64,000 bases of DNA from Spongiactinospora rosea. Its GTDB lineage: Bacteria > Actinomycetota > Actinomycetes > Streptosporangiales > Streptosporangiaceae. Under the pieces are notes generated by a model. That model made no database searches and was not told where the DNA came from. It saw only the letters and a list, made by a program, of their open reading frames with translations. Positions 48,373 through 56,421 of this stretch are shown here, in pieces. Location: NCBI RefSeq assembly GCF_003315795.1, contig NZ_QMEY01000018.1:62001-126000 (forward strand). Direction: 5' to 3'. A program made the position numbers and the translations under genes. Numbering within the stretch: the stretch's first letter is position 1; each line of letters starts with the position of its first letter.

Positions 48373-48834
48373 TCACCGTACGCCGGGGGCGGCCTCGATC
48401 GACGACAGCACGATGGTGGTGATCGTCTGCCGGACGCCGCTCATCGACATGATCTGGTCGAGCAACTGCTGCAGGGCCAGCGAGGACGCGGCCCTGACCT
48501 TCAGCAGCGCGCACCACTGGCCGGTCACCCGGTGGCACTCCTCGACCACGGCCTCGGGGGTGGACATCTGGAACAGCCGGTCGATGACCATCGCCAGCCG
48601 GTCGTGGTCGGCCTGCACGGACACGAACGCGCACAGCCCGAGATCGACGGCCGACCACTCGACCACCGCCCGGTAACCGCGGATCACACCCTCGCTCTCC
48701 AGGCGTTTGACCCGCTCGTGTACGGCGGGGCGGGACACGTGCACCCGCCGCGCGATCTCCTCGTGGCTGATCCGCCCCTGGGTGGAGACCAGCCTGATGA
48801 TCTCCCGGTCCACCGTGTCCAGATTCCTGGGCAT
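48373..48834 (-). CDS. Lrp/AsnC family transcriptional regulator
   Basis: Read from ATG 48834 (MPRNLDTVDREIIRLV), 153 residues; an in-frame ATG at 48852 would add MDGRTR. The N-terminal AsnC helix-turn-helix covers about 4-60 (ISHEEIARRVHVSRPAVHERVKRLESEGVI) and the C-terminal RAM/ferredoxin-like ligand domain about 68-150 (AFVSVQADHDRLAMVIDRLF). It is divergent from the STM4015-4011 cassette with about 145 bp between the starts, the usual place for a local regulator. A tetranucleotide repeat lies at its start. Confidence 0.9.
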   Translation of the reverse strand: MPRNLDTVDREIIRLVSTQGRISHEEIARRVHVSRPAVHERVKRLESEGVIRGYRAVVEWSAVDLGLCAFVSVQADHDRLAMVIDRLFQMSTPEAVVEECHRVTGQWCALLKVRAASSLALQQLLDQIMSMSGVRQTITTIVLSSIEAAPGVR

Positions 48835-48838
48835 CCGC

Positions 48839-48861
48839 GTCCGTCCGTCCATCCGTCCATC
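48839..48861. repeat. GTCC/ATCC tetranucleotide repeat at the Lrp-type gene start
   Basis: About five consecutive 4-bp units (GTCC, with ATCC variants) cover the upstream ATG choices of the Lrp-type gene. Copy-number change by slippage would move the upstream ATG in or out of frame but leave the ATG at 48834 unaffected. Confidence 0.6.
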
Positions 48862-48979
48862 GTGGGGTGAAATGTCGAATCCCCATCATCCCGGGGCGTG
48901 TGCGGCGGGTGTGAATCTTGTCGGCCCCGGCTGCTAGAACTTGACTCCCCTTCGTCGTTCGCCGCTGAGGAGTCCCCCC

Positions 48980-49906
48980 GTGATACACCAGCATCTCACC
49001 GAGTTCCATGGCCTTCCCGTCCATGAGGTGGGCGATGAGGTGACCGAGCCCCGTCCGCTCGCGGCGGAGGTCGCCTGGCGCGTCGCGGGCGACGATTTCG
49101 ACGACGAGTTCGAGGAGACCTTCGCCGAGCTGCTGGAAACGGTCGACTGCGCCGCCGTGCGCGCCCTGGTCGTGGGCACGTGGGGCTGGGCCCACGACGA
49201 CCGGCGGGCCGACGTGCCGATCGGGCTGCTCATCGAGGCCGCGCCGCGCTTCCCCGCGCTGGAGGCGATCTTCCTGGGCGACTACGTCAGCGAGGAGTCC
49301 GAGATCTCCTGGATCGGCCAGTCCGACGTGACCCCGCTGCTCACCGCCTACCCCCGGCTGAAGCGGCTCGACGTACGCGGTGGCGACGGCCTTGCGTTCC
49401 AGGCCGTCGACCACGCCGCGCTGGAGACGCTGCGCTTCGAGACGGGCGGCCTGCCGGCCGATGTGGTCCGCGCGGTCGGCGCGTCCACCCTGCCCGCCCT
49501 GCGGCACCTGGAGCTGTGGCTGGGCACCGAAAACTACTCCGGCGACTCCGGCCCCGACGACTGGGCGCCCATCCTCGCCGGGCGTGGGCTGCCCGCGCTG
49601 CGCCACCTCGGCCTCCAGGACAGCGAACGCCAGGACGACGTGGCCACCGCCGTCGCCACCGCCCCCATCGTGGCCCGCCTCGAATCCCTCGACCTGTCCA
49701 TGGGCACCCTCTCCGACGCGGGCGCCGAGGCCCTGCTCACCGGCCAGCCCCTCACCCACCTCAAGCGCCTCAACCTCCGCCACCACTACCTGAGCGCGGA
49801 AATGAGCAAGCGCGTCCTCGACGCCCTGGCCGACGTCGAGGTCGACCTCTCCGACGAACAAGACTTCAGCGAGCACAACTGGCGCTACATCGAGGTCTCC
49901 GAGTGA
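48980..49906 (+). CDS. STM4015 family protein (LRR-like)
   Basis: 308 residues from GTG 48980, supported by GAGGAG at 48966-48971; it begins MIHQHLTEFHGLPV, the usual start of STM4015 proteins. The C-terminal two thirds have leucine-rich-repeat-like periodicity (FPALEAIFLGDY, YPRLKRLDVRGGD, ALETLRFETGG, LPALRHLELWLG, LPALRHLGLQDS, IVARLESLDLSMG, HLKRLNLRHHYL). Biochemical role is unknown; an LRR scaffold that binds a peptide or partner enzyme is plausible. First gene of a five-gene cassette; its TGA overlaps the next GTG. Confidence 0.9.
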   Translation: MIHQHLTEFHGLPVHEVGDEVTEPRPLAAEVAWRVAGDDFDDEFEETFAELLETVDCAAVRALVVGTWGWAHDDRRADVPIGLLIEAAPRFPALEAIFLGDYVSEESEISWIGQSDVTPLLTAYPRLKRLDVRGGDGLAFQAVDHAALETLRFETGGLPADVVRAVGASTLPALRHLELWLGTENYSGDSGPDDWAPILAGRGLPALRHLGLQDSERQDDVATAVATAPIVARLESLDLSMGTLSDAGAEALLTGQPLTHLKRLNLRHHYLSAEMSKRVLDALADVEVDLSDEQDFSEHNWRYIEVSE

Positions 49907-51261
49907 CCGTGTTCGCGGTGGTGGGGACGCCGGGTGATCGGCGGGTGCGGCTGTTCGCGGACGCCTTGCGCGCGTTCGGACTGGCCGAGCCCACCGTCAT
50001 CGCCTGGCGCGACGTCCTCACGGGGGCCCCAATTCACATCCCCGAAGGCGCCTGGGTCCGCATCGACTCCCCCGGCGAGGACCCGGCCACCGACGCCCTC
50101 CTCCGCGGCCCGGGCCCTCCGACCCGCGTCGGCGGCGGCGCCTCCTGGTACGCCGGGTTCCTGCACGGCCTTGAGCGCGTACGCCACGCGGTGTCCCACA
50201 CCCCCGGCGCCCGCCTCCTCGCCGACATCGACGAGATCGCCACCATGTTCGACAAACGCCGCTGCCACACCCACCTGTCAGCCGCCGCCATCCCCGTCCC
50301 CCCCGCCCTGGGCCCCGGCCCCATCACCGGCTACCCCCACCTACGCAAGGCCATGACCCAGGCCGGCTGGCACCGCGTCTTCATCAAGCCCCCTCACGGC
50401 TCCTCCGCCGCCGGAATCGTGGCCCTCCAAACCCAAGGCCCCCACCTCCACGCCACCACCCCCATCGAACTCCTCCCCTCCCACCCCACCCCAAGCGCCG
50501 TCGCCACCGCCCTTACCGCTGCCCCCGCAGCGACCGCCCCCGCCATACCTGCCCCGAGCGCCGTAGCGGCGCCCGCCGCGACCGCCACCGTCCCGGCCGT
50601 TCCTATTGCTCTGATCGCCCCCGTTGCCGTAACCGCCACCGTCTCCACTGGCGTAGCGGGCTCTACCGCTGTAACCGCGACTGCCGCCGCTCCCACGGCC
50701 GCCTCGACCGTCAACACGGCCGGGGCCGCCCCCACCGTCCCGGCCGTGCCTGAAATGCATAACTCGCTGCGCGTCCGCACCTACACCGACGAAGCCGACG
50801 TGGCCGCCATCATCGACGCGCTCGCCCCTGACGGGCTGCACGTGGAGCGGTGGTTTCCCAAGGCGTCCATCGACGGGCGGGTGTTCGACCTGCGCGTCGT
50901 GGTCATCGGCGGGCGGCCGACGCATGCCGTCGTACGCGCCAGCCGTACCCCCATGACCAACCTGCACCTGGGCGGCACCCGAGGCGACCTCGAACACGTC
51001 AGAGCCCGGCTCGGCCCCGACAGATGGGAGCGGGCCATGCTGACATGCGCCCGCGCGGCGGCCTGCTTCCCCAATTCGCCCATGGTCGGCGTCGATCTCA
51101 TGGTCGGCATCGACTGGCGTCGCTTCGCGGTGGCCGAGGTCAACGCGTTCGGTGACCTGCTGCCCGGGCTCACCGGCCTGCCCGACGGCGCGGCCCCCGG
51201 CCTGGACTGCCACGCCGCCCAGGTGGCCCACCTCCTCGCGACCGGCGGCGGCCCGGCATGA
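49903..51261 (+). CDS. STM4014 family protein, ATP-grasp-like, with a long low-complexity insertion
   Basis: 452 residues from GTG 49903 (MTVFAVVGTPGDRRVRLFADALRAFGLAEP). ATP-grasp features are VFIKPPHGSSAAGIVAL (about 159-175), ERWFPKASIDGRVFDLRVVVIGGRPTHAVVRAS, and the Mg-ligand-type FPNSPMVGVDLMVGIDWRRFAVAEVNAFGD near the end. ATP-grasp enzymes join a carboxylate to an amine, thiol or similar group. Between them residues about 194-285 are almost only Ala, Pro, Thr, Val and Ser, an insertion that the flanking conserved parts do not need. Overlaps both neighbours by 4 nt. Confidence 0.88.
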   Translation: MTVFAVVGTPGDRRVRLFADALRAFGLAEPTVIAWRDVLTGAPIHIPEGAWVRIDSPGEDPATDALLRGPGPPTRVGGGASWYAGFLHGLERVRHAVSHTPGARLLADIDEIATMFDKRRCHTHLSAAAIPVPPALGPGPITGYPHLRKAMTQAGWHRVFIKPPHGSSAAGIVALQTQGPHLHATTPIELLPSHPTPSAVATALTAAPAATAPAIPAPSAVAAPAATATVPAVPIALIAPVAVTATVSTGVAGSTAVTATAAAPTAASTVNTAGAAPTVPAVPEMHNSLRVRTYTDEADVAAIIDALAPDGLHVERWFPKASIDGRVFDLRVVVIGGRPTHAVVRASRTPMTNLHLGGTRGDLEHVRARLGPDRWERAMLTCARAAACFPNSPMVGVDLMVGIDWRRFAVAEVNAFGDLLPGLTGLPDGAAPGLDCHAAQVAHLLATGGGPA

Positions 51262-52064
51262 GAGACATGCACGCGATCGTCGGCACCTACGACGTACTCC
51301 TGGTGACCCTCGACACCCTGCGCTACGACGTCGCGGCCGAGCTGCTGGCCGCAGGCAGGCTGCCCACGCTCGCGCGCGCCCTGCCCGACGGCGCATGGGA
51401 ACGCCGGCACGCGCCCGGCAGCTTCACCTACGCCGCGCACGCCGCGATCCTGGCCGGTTTCCTGCCCACCCCCACCGCGCCCGGCCCGCACCCCCGGCTG
51501 TTCGCCGCCGCCTTCCCCGGGAGCGAGACCACCGCCCCCGGCACCTACGTCTTCGACGCCGCCGACCTCCCGAGCGGGCTGGCCAAGGCGGGCTACCACA
51601 CGGTGTGCGTCGGCGGCGTCGGGTTCTTCAACAAGCTCACACCACTCGGTGCCGCGCTGCCCTCGCTGTTCGCCGAGTCGCACTGGCGCCCGGAGTACGG
51701 TGTCACCTCGCCGACCTCCTTCGAGGAGCAGATCGCCTGCGCCGAGACGGCGGTACGCGACCGCACCGACCCGGTCTTCCTCTTCCTCAACGTCTCCGCG
51801 CTGCACCAGCCGAACCACTTCTACCTGCCAGGCGCGACCGGCGACTCACCCGCGACCCACGCCGCCGCCCTCGAATACGTCGACCGGCACATCGGCCGGC
51901 TGTTCGCACTGATGACCGCGCGGCGGCCGTGCCTGGCCATCGTGTGCTCCGACCACGGCACCGCGTACGGCGAAGACGGATATGTCGGTCATCGCATCGG
52001 CCACGAGGTGGTCTGGACGGTTCCGTACTCCGAGTTCGTGCTCCACCCGGGGGAGTGGCCATGA
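51258..52064 (+). CDS. STM4013 family sulfatase-like hydrolase
   Basis: 268 residues, ATG 51258, 4-nt overlap with STM4014. Alkaline-phosphatase/sulfatase-superfamily residues are visible: the metal-binding Asp in LLVTLDTLRYDV (about 14-25), a Ser/Thr-rich segment in the nucleophile place (GSFTYAAHAAILAGFLP), HxxN-type residues in NVSALHQPNHFYLPG, and DHG in VCSDHGTAYGEDGYVGHRIGHE. It lacks the CxPxR formylglycine motif, so a phosphatase or transferase-like activity is more likely than sulfate ester hydrolysis. Third gene of the cassette. Confidence 0.9.
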   Translation: MRDMHAIVGTYDVLLVTLDTLRYDVAAELLAAGRLPTLARALPDGAWERRHAPGSFTYAAHAAILAGFLPTPTAPGPHPRLFAAAFPGSETTAPGTYVFDAADLPSGLAKAGYHTVCVGGVGFFNKLTPLGAALPSLFAESHWRPEYGVTSPTSFEEQIACAETAVRDRTDPVFLFLNVSALHQPNHFYLPGATGDSPATHAAALEYVDRHIGRLFALMTARRPCLAIVCSDHGTAYGEDGYVGHRIGHEVVWTVPYSEFVLHPGEWP

Positions 52065-53347
52065 GGCCCTATGAAGCCTACGTTTACGCCTATCCGCACA
52101 AGACCGCCTACCGCGAGCTGGACCCGAGGCCCCCGCTCGCCAAGGTCTGGGCGGCCGAGCCCACCGACGCGCTCTTCCTCTACCTGCACGTGCCCTTCTG
52201 CGAGATGCGCTGCGGCTTTTGCAACCTGTTCACCCGTACCGGAGCCCCGGCCGAACTGGTGTCCGCCTACCTCGACGCACTCGGCCGCCAGGCGCAAGCC
52301 GTACGCCGGGCGCTTCCGGGCGACGCGCGCTTCGCCACCACGGCGATCGGCGGCGGCACGCCCACGTACCTGGAGGCGTCCGAACTGGCCCGGCTGCTCG
52401 ACCTGGCCGAGCAGGTCATGGGGGCCGACCTCGCCGCCACCCCGCTCGGCGTCGAGACCTCCCCGGCCACCGCCACCCCGGACCGCCTGACCGTACTCGC
52501 CGAACGCGGCACCACCCGCGTCTCCATCGGGGTGCAGAGCTTCATCGACACCGAGGCCAAGGCCGCGCTACGCCCACAGCGCCGGTCCGAGGTCGAGACC
52601 GCGCTGGCGGCCATCCGCGCGGCCGGGTTCCCCACGCTCAACATCGACCTGATCTACGGCATCGCCGGCCAGACACCCGCGACCTGGCGATACTCCCTCG
52701 ACGCGGCCCTCGCCTGGCGTCCGGAGGAGATCTACCTCTATCCGCTCTACGTCCGGCCGCTCACCGGGCTGGGGCAGCTCGACCGCGAATGGGACGACCA
52801 GCGGCTCGCCCTCTACCGCCAGGGGCGCGACCACCTGCTGGCCGCGGGGTACGAACAGGTGTCGATGCGGATGTTCCGGCTACCCGGCACCGGCTCGGGC
52901 ACCGAATACTGCTGCCAGACGGACGGCATGGTCGGCCTCGGCTGCGGCGCCCGGTCCTACACCGCCGACCTGCACTACTCCTTCGAGTACGCGGTGGGCG
53001 TACGGCACGTACGCGCGATCATCGACGAGTTCGTCGGCCTACCGGCCACCGCATTCGAGGTGGCCAACTATGGCTTCGAGCTCGACGACCTCGAACGCCG
53101 CCGCCGCCACCTCATCCAGTCCCTACTCCAGGCCGAAGGTCTCGACCGGCCCGCCTACCAGGCACGCTTCGGCTCCGACGCCCTCGACGACTTCCCCCTC
53201 GCCACGTTCGCCGACCGCGGCTGGCTCACCGACGACCCGTCCCACATCCGCCTGACCCCCGAAGGACTGGCCCATTCCGACGCCATCGGCCCAGCCCTCT
53301 TCTCCGGCCACGTCCGCGACCTCATGGACTCCTATGCCCTCCGCTGA
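52061..53347 (+). CDS. STM4012 family radical SAM protein (HemN-like)
   Basis: 428 residues from ATG 52061. The radical SAM cluster motif CEMRCGFC (Cys47, Cys51, Cys54) follows FLYLHVPF, as in HemN/HemW-like enzymes. GGGTPTYLEASEL, VETSPATATPDRL, RVSIGVQSFID and NIDLIYGIAGQT continue the HemN pattern. A HemN-type C-terminal winged domain is present (FATFADRGWL...RLTPEGLAHSDAIG). It has its own substrate family rather than being a coproporphyrinogen dehydrogenase, because it is tied to the STM4011-4015 gene set. The first base of its ATG lies just before the STM4013 TGA, with which it overlaps. Confidence 0.92.
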   Translation: MRPYEAYVYAYPHKTAYRELDPRPPLAKVWAAEPTDALFLYLHVPFCEMRCGFCNLFTRTGAPAELVSAYLDALGRQAQAVRRALPGDARFATTAIGGGTPTYLEASELARLLDLAEQVMGADLAATPLGVETSPATATPDRLTVLAERGTTRVSIGVQSFIDTEAKAALRPQRRSEVETALAAIRAAGFPTLNIDLIYGIAGQTPATWRYSLDAALAWRPEEIYLYPLYVRPLTGLGQLDREWDDQRLALYRQGRDHLLAAGYEQVSMRMFRLPGTGSGTEYCCQTDGMVGLGCGARSYTADLHYSFEYAVGVRHVRAIIDEFVGLPATAFEVANYGFELDDLERRRRHLIQSLLQAEGLDRPAYQARFGSDALDDFPLATFADRGWLTDDPSHIRLTPEGLAHSDAIGPALFSGHVRDLMDSYALR

Positions 53348-54692
53348 CCCCCTGTCCATCTGGGACCTCACCGCCCACCACCCGCCCACTGACCCCCACT
53401 TCCCCCGACGTACGGACCCGGCCGATGGCCTCCCGGACGCGGCTGATGACATCCCTGCGTCCAGAGATGTGGCTACGACATCGACCGCCGACATCCGCTC
53501 ACCCCAGGATGTAGGCGTACTCCCGGTGAGTGAGATCCGATCGGCCCGGCATACGGACGCGGCGGATGACCTCTCGGCGTCCGCGCATGTGGAGGTGTCT
53601 CGGGACATGCAAGCGGCAGGTGACATCTCTGCATCCGAGGCTGTGGCTACGACCTCGCACGTCGACATCCACTTGCCCCGGCATGGGGGCGCGGCCGATG
53701 GCCTCCCGGCGTCAGAGGGCGATATCCGGCCGCTCCGACATACGGATGCCGCTGGCGGCATTCCCACGTCGGGGCGTGCAGGTACGTCCGCGACCGGCGA
53801 GGCCCAACTGGCGGGGGTACAGGCCGATGGCACTCCCAGGCCGGATGAGCTGACCTTGCTCTACCGAGGCCCGTTGGCCAGTTGCGATTACGACTGCCCT
53901 TATTGTCCGTTCGCCAAGCGGCGGGACGACCCTGACCGGTTGCGCGCCGATCGGGCGGCGCTGGGCCGGTTCGCCGACTGGGTCGCGGCGCAGGACTTTC
54001 CCATTTCGGTGTTGTTCACGCCGTGGGGCGAAGGGCTGGTCAGGTCGTGGTACCGCAGCACGATGATCGAGTTGAGTCATCTGCCGCACGTACGCAGGGT
54101 GGCCATCCAGACCAACCTCAGCAGCCGCCTGCGCTGGGTCGCCGAAGCCGACCGCGACACGCTCGCCCTGTGGGCCACCTACCACCCGGGCCAGGTGACC
54201 CACGAGCGGTTCATCGGCAAGTGCCGCGAACTGCTCGCCCACGGCGTGCGCTTCAGTGTCGGCGTGGTCGGCCTGCCCGACCATGCCGAGCCCGCCAAAC
54301 GGCTGCGGGCCGAACTGCCCGATGAGGTGTACCTGTGGATCAACGCGGCCGAGGGCCACCTCTACACCGACGAGGAGGCGGCCGGCTGGACCGCGATCGA
54401 CCCGTTGTTCGGCTACAGCCGGACCCCGCACCGCAGCCTCGGGTTGCCCTGCCGTACCGGCCAGAGCGTGGTATCGGTGGACGGCGAAGGCACGGTACGG
54501 CGGTGTCACTTCGTCGAGCGGCCGATCGGCAACCTCTACGACGGCTCGGCCCTGCGCGCCCTACGCCCCCGCCTGTGCTCACTGCCGGTGTGCGACTGCC
54601 ACATCGGCTACGTACACCTCGAACCGCTCGACCTCTACCGTGTCTTCGCCGGTGGGGTGCTGGAGCGCATCCCCGCCGCCACGCCGGATTGA
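53334..54692 (+). CDS. STM4011 family radical SAM protein with repeat-containing N-terminal extension
   Basis: 452 residues from ATG 53334, overlapping STM4012 by 14 bp. The family domain starts near residue 172 (DELTLLYRGPLASCDYDCPYC), with the cluster Cys184, Cys188 and Cys191, and continues with VLFTPWGEGLVRSWY and VAIQTNLSSRL. A Cys-rich end (SLPVCDCHIGYVHLEPLDLYRVF) resembles an auxiliary-cluster region. The first 170 residues are an extra, degenerate repeat region (DAADD-I-PAS... and ATTS-DI units) that family proteins normally lack. A later start is possible, but no strong ribosome site was found near residue 172. The 3' end is the first unit of a tandem array. Confidence 0.88.
   Translation: MPSADPLSIWDLTAHHPPTDPHFPRRTDPADGLPDAADDIPASRDVATTSTADIRSPQDVGVLPVSEIRSARHTDAADDLSASAHVEVSRDMQAAGDISASEAVATTSHVDIHLPRHGGAADGLPASEGDIRPLRHTDAAGGIPTSGRAGTSATGEAQLAGVQADGTPRPDELTLLYRGPLASCDYDCPYCPFAKRRDDPDRLRADRAALGRFADWVAAQDFPISVLFTPWGEGLVRSWYRSTMIELSHLPHVRRVAIQTNLSSRLRWVAEADRDTLALWATYHPGQVTHERFIGKCRELLAHGVRFSVGVVGLPDHAEPAKRLRAELPDEVYLWINAAEGHLYTDEEAAGWTAIDPLFGYSRTPHRSLGLPCRTGQSVVSVDGEGTVRRCHFVERPIGNLYDGSALRALRPRLCSLPVCDCHIGYVHLEPLDLYRVFAGGVLERIPAATPD
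53448..53672 (+). repeat. Degenerate long repeats in the STM4011 N-terminal extension
   Basis: 53448-53495 and 53622-53672 are clearly related (GACATC-C/T-CTGC-G/A-TCC start, GTGGCTACGAC core), 174 bp (58 codons) apart. Between and after them run shorter related units (CGGCATACGGACGCGGC-like at about 53549, 53680 and 53736). The phase is kept at 3n, so the open frame survives. Confidence 0.6.
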
Positions 54693-55207
54693 TCGCATCC
54701 GCTGGCCCGGTACGTGTGTCGCGAACCGCTCGATCTCTACCGTGTTTTCGCTGGTGGGGTGCTGGAATGCATCCCCGCCACGCCGTACCGGTCGCGTCTG
54801 CTGCTCCGGTAGGCGCACCTCGAACGCTCGACCGTTACCGTGTCTTCGTCGGCGGGGTGCTGGAGTGCATCCCCGCCGCCACGCCGTACCGATCAGGTCT
54901 GTTGCTCTGGTAGCTGTGCCCTGAACGGCTCGGCCTTTACCGTGCCTTCATCGGTGGGGTTCTGGAATGCATTCCGCCGCCACGCCGTATTGACCATGTC
55001 CGCTGGCGAGATGCCTTGAACCGCCCGGCTTCTGTCGTGTTTTCGCTGGCGGAGCGCTGGAACGTATCCCCGCTGGCATGCCGTATCGACCACAACTGCT
55101 GGTCCGGGACGTGTGCCTTGAACCGCTCGACCGTTTCCGTGTCTTCGTCGGCGGGGTGCTGGAGTGCATCCCCGCCGCCACGCCGTACCGATCAGGTCTG
55201 TTGCTCC
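54621..55207. repeat. Six tandem units of about 100 bp across a convergent gene junction
   Basis: Anchored on GAACCGCTCGA-like sequence, copies begin at about 54621, 54723, 54822, 54922, 55018 and 55120 (spacing 96-102 bp). The first copy is the coding 3' end of STM4011. The last runs into the 3' end of the DUF6745-type gene (its stop at 55192-55194). Each unit therefore spans the original STM4011/DUF6745 junction. Length differences break any reading frame. The 499 bp between the two genes hold nothing else. Confidence 0.85.
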
Positions 55208-56361
55208 GGGTCGTACTGGTCCGCGCGCAGGCCGAAGGTCCAGGCGACGCCCTCTCGGGCGGTGGTGACGTACGGCGGCACGCGCAGGAAGTACGTGCGG
55301 CTGGTGCCGTCGGGCTCCGGTGTGGAGTTGATCACCTCGACCATTACCAGTGGCTCGTCGTCGGCGAGGTCGGCCCGCCAGAGCACGCCGGTGGCGTCTC
55401 GCTGGATCAGCTTCGCGTCCGATTCTCGTAGATAGCGGTCGAACCCGTAGTGTTCGAGCATCACCCGGCGCAGCTCCGCGTTCTCCTCCCGCCGGATGCG
55501 CGGGGCCGACAGGTCGGCCATCGCCGCGCCGAACTCGGCCGGGACGGGCATGCCGTGCCAGGCGTGCAGGGCGAAGCCGTCGGGGAAGGCGAGGGCCGGG
55601 CCTGCCGCCTGATGCAGGCGGCCCAGGTCGTCGCGGTGCAATTCTGCCGGACGCTCGCACATCAACACGACCCGCTCGAACGGCCACCACCACCCCGCCT
55701 CCCGCGCCGCGCGCAGCACTCCGTCGAGCGGGCCGAGGTCCAAGTCGCCGGCGCGCGCCAGGCCGTCGAAGAACGCGAGCCAGGGCGCGTCGTGCTGACC
55801 GAGGGCCGCGTCGAGGGTCGTGCGGCGCAGCAGCGACTCGATCTCGTCGTCCAGGTCGTCACGGGGGGAAGTGCCGGAAGCGCCGGAAGGGTCGGCGAGG
55901 CACCGGCTGATGCCGCCGCGGATCTCGCTTGTGAGCCGGTTGACCCGTGGCCACAGCTCGCCGCCGATGAACTCCCAGGCCGCCGCCCACCCGGCGGGCG
56001 TGAGCAGGGAGAGCGCCTGCGCGCGGACGTACTCCCAGGGCTCGGTCAGGACGAGGTCGCGGACCGGCGCGCCGGGATCGAGGCGGAACAGCGCAGGCGG
56101 GAGACCTTCGGGCGGCGGGGTGTGGTCGTGGTCCGTGGCGGAGCCGGAGAGGACGACGGCGGCCACTGTGGCCTGGGCCGGTGAGGCGAACCAGATGAAC
56201 CGCTCGGGCTCGGCGAGCCCGGCTTCGCGGTAGGCGGCCCGGACGCCCGCTTCGGCGGCGGGCCGATCTGCCGGGCCGGTGGCATAGGCGACGGTGGTCC
56301 ACGCGGTCACGGCGTCGGCGAGGGACGCGGCCAGTACGGGTGAGAGGACGGGGGTGCTCAT
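55192..56361 (-). CDS. DUF6745-type protein
   Basis: 389 residues from ATG 56361 (GAGGAAA upstream). The C-terminal part (WWWPFERVVLMCERPAELHRDDLGRLHQAAGPALAFPDGFALHAWHGMPVPAEF...MLEHYGFDRYLRESDAKLIQRDATGVLWRADLADDEPLVMVEVINSTPEPDGTSRTYFLRVPPYVTTAREGVAWTFGL) is the pattern I associate with DUF6745, seen in actinomycete and cyanobacterial proteins often tied to LRR-type genes. Function unknown. It converges on STM4011; the shared tandem array shows the two have been neighbours for a long time. A small partner gene lies 60 bp upstream on the same strand. Confidence 0.75.
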   Translation of the reverse strand: MSTPVLSPVLAASLADAVTAWTTVAYATGPADRPAAEAGVRAAYREAGLAEPERFIWFASPAQATVAAVVLSGSATDHDHTPPPEGLPPALFRLDPGAPVRDLVLTEPWEYVRAQALSLLTPAGWAAAWEFIGGELWPRVNRLTSEIRGGISRCLADPSGASGTSPRDDLDDEIESLLRRTTLDAALGQHDAPWLAFFDGLARAGDLDLGPLDGVLRAAREAGWWWPFERVVLMCERPAELHRDDLGRLHQAAGPALAFPDGFALHAWHGMPVPAEFGAAMADLSAPRIRREENAELRRVMLEHYGFDRYLRESDAKLIQRDATGVLWRADLADDEPLVMVEVINSTPEPDGTSRTYFLRVPPYVTTAREGVAWTFGLRADQYDPEQQT

Positions 56362-56421
56362 GGGTTTCCTCGGCTGTGAGCTGTCGGCTGTCGTGGGGGA
56401 GTGAAGGGGCGGGCCGGGCGC

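Noticed and set aside
54335..54913. Open frame running through STM4011 into the tandem array
   Set aside because: It is out of frame with the radical SAM gene and only picks up the repeated 3'-end codons by frame change; no start signal.
54621..55207. Possible CRISPR array
   Set aside because: Units are about 100 bp, contiguous and diverged, with no 20-40-bp repeat alternating with unique spacers, and no cas genes are present.
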